The translations under genes and the position numbers were made by a program. Below, piece after piece: positions 57,061 to 64,000 of a DNA stretch of 64,000 nt (positions are counted from its first letter, which is position 1; every line of letters starts with the position of its first letter). The stretch covers positions 1-64,000 of the forward strand of contig NZ_CACOFR010000007.1 of the NCBI RefSeq assembly GCF_902626525.1. The letters are read 5' to 3'. The stretch comes from an uncultured Prochlorococcus sp. Its GTDB lineage: Bacteria > Cyanobacteriota > Cyanobacteriia > PCC-6307 > Cyanobiaceae. The notes under the pieces are model-generated. The model searched no databases, was not told where the DNA came from, and saw nothing but the letters and a program-made list of their open reading frames with translations.

Positions 57061-58686
57061 TTAGAGAGAAATGCTCTCTTGACTCTCTAAATTATCAAAT
57101 TGTGGGTGAATTGATTTTTTTTTCTCTGAGAAAACAAGCCTATTTAATGCATTAATGTAAGCATTTGCAGCTGCAACAACCACATCCGTATCGGCAGAAT
57201 GACCAGAATATATTTTATTATCTCTTCTTATTCTTATTGTTACTTCACCCAAAGCATCAATTCCTTCTGTTACTGACTTTACAGAAAATTCAATTAATTC
57301 ATTTGGAACTTTAGCTAGTTTATTTAACGCTTCACATACAGCATCAACAGGTCCAGTCCCTATCGCTACAGCAGTATTCTCAGTATTATCTTCGGAGTTT
57401 AGAAGCGTAATGGTAGCTGTAGGTTTAGATGCGTTTCCGCAACTGACTTGTACAAGAATTAATTGAAATTTAGCTTCTGGAAGTTGTACTTGTTCACTAA
57501 CAATTGCTTCTAAATCTCTATCAGTAATTTCTCTTTTTCTATCAGCTAAATCCTTAAAACGAGCAAAAGCATCATTTAAGTCTTCCCTGCTCAAATCATA
57601 TCCCATCTCTTCTAATCTGGCTCTTACCGCACTTCTTCCACTAAGTTTTCCCAATGAAATTTTATTGTCACTCAAGCCAACAGTTTTTGCATCGATGATT
57701 TCATAAGTTAGTCTATTTTTTAAAACTCCATCTTGATGAATACCTGACTCATGAGCAAAAGCATTAGCTCCAACAATTGCTTTATTGGGTTGAACAGTCA
57801 TTCCAGTTAAGTTGGAAACGAGCCTAGAGGTTTTTGTTATCTCTTCTGTTCTTATGGCTGTAAGAGGAGTCGGTGAATCCGGATTTCTTTTGAAAAAACT
57901 ATTAAAAAAACTTTTTCTGACATGAAGAGCCATTACTAATTCTTCTAGAGAGGCATTTCCAGCTCTTTCTCCAATTCCATTAATCGTACATTCTAATTGC
58001 CTAGCTCCACTTTTTACTGCTTCTAGAAAGTTGGCAACTGCTAAACCTAAATCATTATGACCATGAACTGAGATTACTGCTTCATCAATATTCGTGACAT
58101 TTTTATTTATTTCAGCGACCAATTTACCGAATTCACTAGGGGTTGTAAATCCAACAGTATCAGGGATATTTATCGTTGTCGCTCCTGCAGAAATTGCAAG
58201 TTGAATTACTTCATATAAAAAATCAGGATCACTCCTTGAGGCATCTTCACAAGAAAACTCTACATCATCTACAAATGATTTTGCATAATTAACCATATCT
58301 GGAACAATGGAAAGAACATCTTTTCTAGATTTTCTAAGTTTATGTTTAAGATGTATATCACTAGTTGCAATAAAAGTATGAATTCTTTTCTTGGGAGCGG
58401 GACTTACTGCTTCATAACATGATTTTATATCATTTTTGGATGCTCTAGATAAGCCACATATTATAGGGCCATTTTCTTTCCCTACAACATTAGCAATTTT
58501 ATTAACAGCTTTAAAATCTCCTGGACTTGCAAAAGGAAATCCAGCTTCGATTACATCAACCCCTAATCTTGCTAATTGATGTGCGATAGCAAGTTTTTCT
58601 TCAAGATTTAAACTAGCACCAGGAGATTGCTCTCCATCTCGAAGAGTTGTATCAAAGATCAAAATTCTGCCTGGATCTTTGGACAT
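57061..58686 (-). CDS. leuA: 2-isopropylmalate synthase LeuA
   Basis: 541 residues, commits carbon to leucine. The catalytic HMGL-type barrel has [49 protein letters not shown] (metal His pair) and [19 protein letters not shown]; the C-terminal regulatory domain (about 395-510) is the leucine feedback site. It is close to the E. coli and cyanobacterial length. The 225-base divergent gap to the GH57 gene contains a hairpin plus T-tract oriented to stop leftward transcription in its leader. Confidence 0.97.
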   Translation of the reverse strand: MSKDPGRILIFDTTLRDGEQSPGASLNLEEKLAIAHQLARLGVDVIEAGFPFASPGDFKAVNKIANVVGKENGPIICGLSRASKNDIKSCYEAVSPAPKKRIHTFIATSDIHLKHKLRKSRKDVLSIVPDMVNYAKSFVDDVEFSCEDASRSDPDFLYEVIQLAISAGATTINIPDTVGFTTPSEFGKLVAEINKNVTNIDEAVISVHGHNDLGLAVANFLEAVKSGARQLECTINGIGERAGNASLEELVMALHVRKSFFNSFFKRNPDSPTPLTAIRTEEITKTSRLVSNLTGMTVQPNKAIVGANAFAHESGIHQDGVLKNRLTYEIIDAKTVGLSDNKISLGKLSGRSAVRARLEEMGYDLSREDLNDAFARFKDLADRKREITDRDLEAIVSEQVQLPEAKFQLILVQVSCGNASKPTATITLLNSEDNTENTAVAIGTGPVDAVCEALNKLAKVPNELIEFSVKSVTEGIDALGEVTIRIRRDNKIYSGHSADTDVVVAAANAYINALNRLVFSEKKKSIHPQFDNLESQESISL

Positions 58687-58796
58687 TATCTAGGTATCAT
58701 TTAAACATATATTAGGCTAATTAAAAAAAATTGACTAGATCTTTATTTAACAAAACAAGCCATGGGATTATTACTTAACAATATTGGTTAAAATTT

Positions 58797-58834
58797 TTGG
58801 AAAAAAAACAAAATACTTTATTTATTAAAGTATT
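58797..58834 (-). terminator. hairpin with T-tract in the leuA leader (possible attenuator)
   Basis: AATACTTTA (58812-58820) and TAAAGTATT (58826-58834) form a perfect 9-bp stem with a 5-base loop. On the minus strand it is followed by TTTTGTTTTTTTTCC (58811-58797). It therefore looks like an A+T-rich intrinsic terminator about 110 bases before leuA. It may attenuate leuA or stop antisense transcription from the GH57 side. The stem has only two G-C pairs, so termination would be weak. Confidence 0.4.
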
Positions 58835-58911
58835 GTTTAAAAATTAAAATTACCTTTTTCTTTAGGGTTAATTTTTATTTTTATATAATTTCAGGCATAC
58901 AGCATAAACAT

Positions 58912-60495
58912 ATGAATGGGCAAAATCCCAAAAAAAATGTTTTAGGACAGTTAGCCATAGTTTTACATGCTCACCTCCCTTATGTCAGAAAAAATGAAAA
59001 AAACTCTTTAGAAGAGGATTGGTTATTTCAAGCAATTTTGGAATGTTACATACCTTTACTTCAAGCAATAGAATCTTCAAAAAAAGAAAATCCTCTTAAT
59101 ACAAAACTCACTATTAGTTTGTCCCCCACTTTATTATCACTTCTAGAAAATAAACAAATTAAAGAAACTTTCCCATCCTGGATTAAAACAAGGAACGATT
59201 TTTTGAAGGAATTGAAACATAAAGAAAAAGATGCGTCTGCATTTTTAATGAAAAGTCTTAATGATAAATATTTATTTTGGAAAAAATGTTCTGGAAATTT
59301 AGTTGAGAAGTTTAGAGTTTTAAATAAATCAGGAAATTTAGATATCCTTACTTGTGCTGCTACTCATGGATATTTACCAATTTTAAGGGAAAATCCTGAG
59401 ACTGTTAAAGGACAAATTAATACAGCCATCAAGAACCATGCAAATATTTTTGGGACTAAACCTTTAGGTATTTGGTTGCCTGAATGTGCATATTATGAAA
59501 AATTAGATGAAATACTTTTTAATTCTGGAATTAGATATGCAATTTTAGATGGACATGGGATTCTAAATGCCACCCCAAGGCCTAGGTATGGTGTTTATGC
59601 ACCAATATGTTCAATAAAAGGAGTTGCATTCTTCGGAAGAGATAGTGAGTCAACTTTACCAGTTTGGTCTTCAAGAGATGGGTTTCCAGGCGATAGAGTT
59701 TATAGAGAGTTTCATAAAGATTTAGGGTGGGAATTACCTGTTTCTAAACTTCAAGAGAAGGGTATTTCAAGTACAAGACCCTTAGGATTGAAATTTCATA
59801 AGATTACAGATGAAAATATACCTTTGGGAAAAAAGGAGTTTTACTTAGAAAATGAAGCCATAAAAAAAACTGAGGAGCATGCTGATGCGTACCTTTTGGC
59901 GAGATCCAAACAATTAGAAAAATTAACTTTATCTTCTTCCTTTAATCCCTTATTGGTAGCTCCATTTGATGCAGAGTTATTTGGTCATTGGTGGTATGAA
60001 GGACCAATATTCTTAAAGAATATTTTAAAGAATTCTAGTAAATATTCAATAAAACTAACAAATTTAAAAGAATTTTTAATTCAAAAGCCAAATCTTCAGA
60101 TTTGCGATCCATCTCCATCAAGTTGGGGGCAGGGTGGTTACCATGATTATTGGATTAATGATGCAAATGCATGGATCGTTCCAGAAATCACAAAGGCAGG
60201 TTCAACTTTTGTTGATCTGTGCACTAGAAAGTTCAACAATGAATTATCTATAAGACTCCTCAAGCAAGCAGCAAGAGAGTTACTACTCTCTGAATCCTCT
60301 GACTGGAGTTTCATACTAAGGGCTGGAACTACTACTGAACTTGCAAAAGAGAGAATTGAAAGACATTTATTTAGGTTCTGGAAATTAATTGAAATGATTA
60401 AAAAAAATACAAATACTAATTTAAAATTTCTTGAAGATATTGAGGCAGAAGATAATGTTTTCCCATATATTGATATTGATGATTGGCGAAAATAA
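58912..60495 (+). CDS. GH57 family alpha-glucan enzyme, branching-type
   Basis: 527 residues, family 57 glycoside hydrolase. Motifs in order: LAIVLHAHLPYVR (1), CAATHGYLPIL (2), IWLPECAYY with the nucleophile Glu (3), LVAPFDAELFGHWWYEGPIF with the catalytic Asp (4), and the C-terminal helical domain SSWGQGGYHDYWINDANAWIVPEI and SDWSFILRAGTTTELAKERI. This layout, including WxxGGYxxxW, is that of GH57 1,4-alpha-glucan branching enzymes rather than amylases. Branching enzyme of the GH13 class is not in the window. With malQ it covers glycogen chain remodelling. Divergent from leuA. Confidence 0.92.
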   Translation: MNGQNPKKNVLGQLAIVLHAHLPYVRKNEKNSLEEDWLFQAILECYIPLLQAIESSKKENPLNTKLTISLSPTLLSLLENKQIKETFPSWIKTRNDFLKELKHKEKDASAFLMKSLNDKYLFWKKCSGNLVEKFRVLNKSGNLDILTCAATHGYLPILRENPETVKGQINTAIKNHANIFGTKPLGIWLPECAYYEKLDEILFNSGIRYAILDGHGILNATPRPRYGVYAPICSIKGVAFFGRDSESTLPVWSSRDGFPGDRVYREFHKDLGWELPVSKLQEKGISSTRPLGLKFHKITDENIPLGKKEFYLENEAIKKTEEHADAYLLARSKQLEKLTLSSSFNPLLVAPFDAELFGHWWYEGPIFLKNILKNSSKYSIKLTNLKEFLIQKPNLQICDPSPSSWGQGGYHDYWINDANAWIVPEITKAGSTFVDLCTRKFNNELSIRLLKQAARELLLSESSDWSFILRAGTTTELAKERIERHLFRFWKLIEMIKKNTNTNLKFLEDIEAEDNVFPYIDIDDWRK

Positions 60496-60500
60496 CAATG

Positions 60501-61712
60501 CTAATTTAAATTAAGCATTCCTAGTTTTACTTTTAAAGGTGAATTAATAAACATTTTACTCATCACAAATATTAGTTTTGGAAGAGGAAGTGTATTAGTT
60601 AGAAACCCCACCCATTCTTTGGTAGACAATCTAAAAAAATTTAAGAAAAAGCTTCTTAATCTACTTTCGTCAAAACTCATTAATCTTTGAAGACCATATT
60701 GGTAAAGCTTATGTCTTTGTGTTAATTCGAAAGGCCATAGAACATCCCAACCTTTTGTGGCCAGATCAAGAGAACTTAAATGAGGTTCTTTTAGAAAGGT
60801 TGCTAATTTTTCGGCAAGTAATGGAGCCCTTCTTAGTAAGGATCCGATCATGTATCCTGATGCTGGATGCACCATACTTGCAGCTCCTCCAAAACCAAGT
60901 ACAAATTGTTTTTTAAATGGGAGAGGTAAATTCATTGGGAAAAGGCAATTCTCTTCATGAAAAATTTCTTTTACCTCAATACCCTTACTTTTTAGTCTTT
61001 TAAAGAGTCTTTTTTTAAGATTGTCTTGCGATATCGCTGGATAACTCGCTAGTGATGTCTCTTCAACAAAAAAAGTTTCATCACCAAGATCCATTGCATA
61101 AAGAAAGGAAGGCGATGATAATTTCTCTTCATTATTTAAATGATTTGGACGGAAATCCATCAAAACAAACTGCTCTTTATTAACGGGTGCTGACGAGAAT
61201 TTAGCAACAATTCCATATGCAGCTTGTTGAGCGATTTCATTTTGGACTGGTCTTTTGACAAAATTACTTTTATGCCCACTTGCATCAATAACTAACCTTG
61301 CTTTTATTTTTAAACCGGAAAAACAAATTACTTCAGATAGTTTATTTTTCTTAGTGATTTCTTTTGCCGTTTCATTCAACCATTCAATCCCTTTGCATTT
61401 TTTTAAAAGTTCACTTTGAAAAGCTTCTTGATTTATTAGTCCATAATCGTAATTATGTTTTGTTGGAATATTACCCTTTTTATTTTCCCCGCTACCAAAA
61501 AAACTAACTGTTTTACACCATCGATGAGATAACAAAGACTCTAATCCTAATTCCTCTAATTCAGAGGCCCAAATACCATATGTATTTTCCCATTTTTCAT
61601 TTGGAGATTTTGTTGATATCCCCTTTATTTTGAGTTTCTGCTTGGCTAATTCAGAAGCCAAACATAATGCTGCAGGACCGGAACCTAAAATTAAAATATC
61701 AAGTATTTCCAT
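60501..61712 (-). CDS. crtL: lycopene cyclase, CrtL type
   Basis: 403 residues, an FAD/NAD-binding flavoprotein. The N-terminal ILDILILGSGPAALCLASELAK is the dinucleotide site; IKARLVIDASGHKS, YAMDLGDETFFVEETSLA and LGFGGAASMVHPASGYMIGSLLRRAP are CrtL/lycopene cyclase motifs. It cyclises lycopene ends to beta (or epsilon) rings for zeaxanthin, beta-carotene or alpha-carotene. Prochlorococcus is known to have two related cyclases; sequence alone here does not decide beta or epsilon, although beta is more likely. Near gyrA, separated by 30 bases on the same strand. Confidence 0.9.
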   Translation of the reverse strand: MEILDILILGSGPAALCLASELAKQKLKIKGISTKSPNEKWENTYGIWASELEELGLESLLSHRWCKTVSFFGSGENKKGNIPTKHNYDYGLINQEAFQSELLKKCKGIEWLNETAKEITKKNKLSEVICFSGLKIKARLVIDASGHKSNFVKRPVQNEIAQQAAYGIVAKFSSAPVNKEQFVLMDFRPNHLNNEEKLSSPSFLYAMDLGDETFFVEETSLASYPAISQDNLKKRLFKRLKSKGIEVKEIFHEENCLFPMNLPLPFKKQFVLGFGGAASMVHPASGYMIGSLLRRAPLLAEKLATFLKEPHLSSLDLATKGWDVLWPFELTQRHKLYQYGLQRLMSFDESRLRSFFLNFFRLSTKEWVGFLTNTLPLPKLIFVMSKMFINSPLKVKLGMLNLN

Positions 61713-61742
61713 GTTATCTAATTGACCATCATCCCTTTAAAT

Positions 61743-64000
61743 TTACTCCACTGAACTAATTTGGTCTTTTGACTCTATTTGTTCACGAGGAACTAACACT
61801 ACTTCAGATAAATGATCGCCCTCATCCAATCTTTGTAATTTCACTCCAGTAGCTGCTCTAGATTGCTGAGAAATTTTATCTGCATTTGTTCTCGCTATTA
61901 CACCCTTTTCGGAAACGAATAGCAATTCTTCGCCTTCACCTAGTACCTTCAAACAAACTAATACATCATCTTTAATTCTGAATTTTATTGCTCTTAAACC
62001 CATCCCTGCTCTCTTTTGCAATCTAAACTGAGTTACAGGTACTCTCTTTCCTAGTCCAAATGCACTAGCTATTAGAACCCAAGGCCCATCTGAAGAGTTA
62101 ACCTCAAGACTACTATCATTTTCTTTGGGGTTGTCCTCAATTTTAGACAATTGATCAACTAAATGAAATGTTAAAACATCCATTGAAACTAGATTATCTC
62201 CTTCTCTCAGATTCATTGATTTAACCCCTCTTGCTGTTCTTCCAAGCGGTCTTAATTCATTGGCATCTAATCTAAAATGAATTGCCATTCCTGTTCTTGA
62301 TCCAATCAGAACACTATCCCCTTCTTTTGATAATCTTACCCATGTCAAGGCGTCTCCATATTCAAGATTAATTGCTATTAATCCATTTGAGCGAATTTTT
62401 GAGAAAGCAGAAAGTGATGTTCTTTTTATAAATCCAGCCTTGGTTAGCATTAATAAATAACATTCTTTATCGAAAGAATCTACAGCGACTAATGACGTTA
62501 TTTTTTCTTCTCTTGGGATTGGAAGAAGTTGAACTGATGGAGTACCTTTTGCAGTTCTACTACTCATAGGAACTCTATATGCGGGAAGTGCGTAAGCAAC
62601 TCCTCTATCACTAAAAAGTAGAAGAGTATCATGATCGTTACAGCTTATAAATAATTTGACCTCATCATCTTCTTGGGTTTTTGTGCCAGCTTTGCCTCTT
62701 GATCCTCGACTTGTAGGTTCAAAATCATTAACAGGCATCCTTTTTAAATAACCTGTTTCAGTTAATAAAACTACTGATCTATCATTGGCGATGAGATCAA
62801 TATCATCTAATCCGCCACCTAAATCTAGTATTTCTGTTTTCCTTGGGGATGAGAATCTCTCATCAATTTTATTGAGTTCTTCAAGAATAATTTCAAGAAT
62901 TCTATCTTTACTATTCAATATTTGCATATATTTGTTGATTCTTTGGGTTAAATCATCATGTTCTGCTTTTATTTTATCTGCTTCAAGTGCAGTTAATCTT
63001 CTTAACTGCATTTGTAAAATTGCTTCTGCCTGAGTGGAAGATAACTCATGATCAGTTTGTAATTTTTCTCGAGCTGAAATAGTATCTTTCGCTGATCTTA
63101 TTAGATTGATAATTTCATCCATTGCACCTAACGCCAATAAAAGGCCCTTTACAATATGATCTCTTTCTTCAGCCTTTTTTAATAAAAATCCAGTTCTTCT
63201 CTTTATCGTCTCAACCCTAAAATCTAGAAATACATCGAGCATTTTTCTCAATGAAAGAGTTGTTGGTTCTCCTTTTACTAAGGCTAGAATATTAGCACTA
63301 AAGTTATTTTGAAGTGGAGTTAACTTGAATAAGTTATTTAAAACTACTTGTGGATAGGCGTCTCTTTTTAGCTCAATAACAATTCTCATGCCATCTCGAT
63401 CACTTTCATCTCTAATGTCAGAAATACCCTCTAATTTTTTTTCATTTACTAAGTCCGCAATTCTCTCAATCAAGGCGGCCTTATTTGTTTGAAAAGGGAG
63501 TTCAGTAATTATTACAGCATCTTTTTCTGATCTACCAGCTGATTTGATTTGCTCAATATTTGCTACACCTCGCATAGTTATTGAACCTCTTCCAGTTTTG
63601 AAAGTCTCTCTGATACCTTCTCTTCCAAGGATTTGGCCACCAGTAGGAAAATCAGGACCCTTAATTAGTTCAAACAGTTCTCTATCTTCAATAGAAGGGT
63701 TTTTGATTATTGATTGGAGACCATTGATTAATTCTCCTAAATTATGGGGTGGAATATTAGTTGCCATTCCTACCGCTATTCCAGATGATCCATTTAAAAG
63801 CAGTTGAGGGATTCTTGCCGGTAAAACGGTTGGCTCTTGTTGAGAACCGTCAAAATTATCAGCAAAATCTACAGTCTCAGATTCAATATCTTCTAGTAAA
63901 CTTTCATCTGTAAGAGATTTTAGACGAGATTCTGTATATCTCATTGCTGCGGGAGGATCGTTATCTACAGAACCAAAGTTTCCATGTCCATCTATAAGTG
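61743..64000 (-). CDS. gyrA: DNA gyrase/topoisomerase IV subunit A, 5' end outside the window
   Basis: At least 752 residues: the reading frame continues without a stop to the right edge, giving DGHGNFGSVDNDPPAAMRYTESRL, so the ATG at 63944 is internal and the true start lies beyond 64000. The catalytic Tyr is in AAMRYTE. Downstream are the tower domain, the coiled coil (LQTDHELSSTQAEAILQMQLRRLTALEADKI) and the C-terminal beta-pinwheel (repeats such as VLLTETGYLKRMPVNDF, LLFVSEKGVIARTN). Subunit A cuts and rejoins DNA. The GyrA-box is SRGSRGKAG, not the strict QRRGGKG, so gyrase versus topoisomerase IV is not fully settled. Confidence 0.9.
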   Translation of the reverse strand, partial: LIDGHGNFGSVDNDPPAAMRYTESRLKSLTDESLLEDIESETVDFADNFDGSQQEPTVLPARIPQLLLNGSSGIAVGMATNIPPHNLGELINGLQSIIKNPSIEDRELFELIKGPDFPTGGQILGREGIRETFKTGRGSITMRGVANIEQIKSAGRSEKDAVIITELPFQTNKAALIERIADLVNEKKLEGISDIRDESDRDGMRIVIELKRDAYPQVVLNNLFKLTPLQNNFSANILALVKGEPTTLSLRKMLDVFLDFRVETIKRRTGFLLKKAEERDHIVKGLLLALGAMDEIINLIRSAKDTISAREKLQTDHELSSTQAEAILQMQLRRLTALEADKIKAEHDDLTQRINKYMQILNSKDRILEIILEELNKIDERFSSPRKTEILDLGGGLDDIDLIANDRSVVLLTETGYLKRMPVNDFEPTSRGSRGKAGTKTQEDDEVKLFISCNDHDTLLLFSDRGVAYALPAYRVPMSSRTAKGTPSVQLLPIPREEKITSLVAVDSFDKECYLLMLTKAGFIKRTSLSAFSKIRSNGLIAINLEYGDALTWVRLSKEGDSVLIGSRTGMAIHFRLDANELRPLGRTARGVKSMNLREGDNLVSMDVLTFHLVDQLSKIEDNPKENDSSLEVNSSDGPWVLIASAFGLGKRVPVTQFRLQKRAGMGLRAIKFRIKDDVLVCLKVLGEGEELLFVSEKGVIARTNADKISQQSRAATGVKLQRLDEGDHLSEVVLVPREQIESKDQISSVE

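Overview
The window is a chromosomal stretch of a small-genome marine cyanobacterium, almost certainly Prochlorococcus and probably a high-light-adapted lineage. The evidence is strong A+T richness (roughly 30% G+C by eye), very tight packing, a 35-residue high-light-inducible protein, PsbY, a CyanoP lipoprotein, the cyclase factor Ycf54, the carotenoid genes crtH, crtE and a crtL-type lycopene cyclase, the clock-output kinase SasA, the zwf-opcA pair, and a ferredoxin-NADP reductase without the phycobilisome-linker domain. No transposase, prophage or CRISPR array is visible.

Layout. 1-2.9 kb: a porin behind a perfect 17-bp Fur-box-like palindrome, then about 1.6 kb that is mostly non-coding but holds an hli gene with its own terminator, tRNA-Lys(UUU) and psbY. 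2.9-7.2 kb: psbY-trmFO-crtH-membrane protein run, overlapping tail-to-tail with a response regulator whose receiver domain has lost its phosphorylation site. 7.3-10.6 kb: a leftward plsC / secreted protein / bolA / grxD group, then rightward pdxJ-ycf54. 10.6-19.6 kb: a recC / membrane methyltransferase / recB / recD operon that looks even more A+T-rich than its surroundings. 19.7-25.8 kb: deaD with a hairpin over its start, an ABC exporter, psbP, recR-lipA. 25.8-31.4 kb: leftward lysA-cdaA-uppS-bioB-trhO-hypothetical. 31.4-36.6 kb: rimI, clpC, an iron-type alcohol dehydrogenase homologue, an alpha/beta hydrolase. 36.6-42.7 kb: cdsA, a PLP decarboxylase-like gene, an ABC1 kinase, a RodZ-like protein, malQ. 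43-46.4 kb: prs, two small conserved proteins, sasA, tRNA-Glu(UUC). 46.4-52.7 kb: petH, zwf, opcA, cobB. 52.7-61.7 kb: folD-crtE-PAP2-like protein, a PgpH-type HD phosphodiesterase, leuA, a GH57 branching-type enzyme, lycopene cyclase. 61.7 kb to the end: most of gyrA, running off the right edge.

Connections. Carotenoid synthesis is represented at three steps (crtE, crtH, crtL). NADPH supply is clustered (petH for light, zwf-opcA for dark). Glycogen metabolism has malQ and a GH57 enzyme. Cyclic di-AMP appears to have both a synthase (cdaA) and a candidate phosphodiesterase (HD protein). folD makes the one-carbon folate that TrmFO uses. RecBCD, RecR and gyrase cover DNA repair and topology.

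No wholly new multi-gene defence or mobile system was found. The most interesting signals are regulatory or architectural: the Fur-box porin promoter, the deaD leader hairpin, the pseudo-receiver regulator, the membrane-anchored petH, the methyltransferase embedded in the recCBD operon, and a hairpin with a T-tract in the leuA leader.
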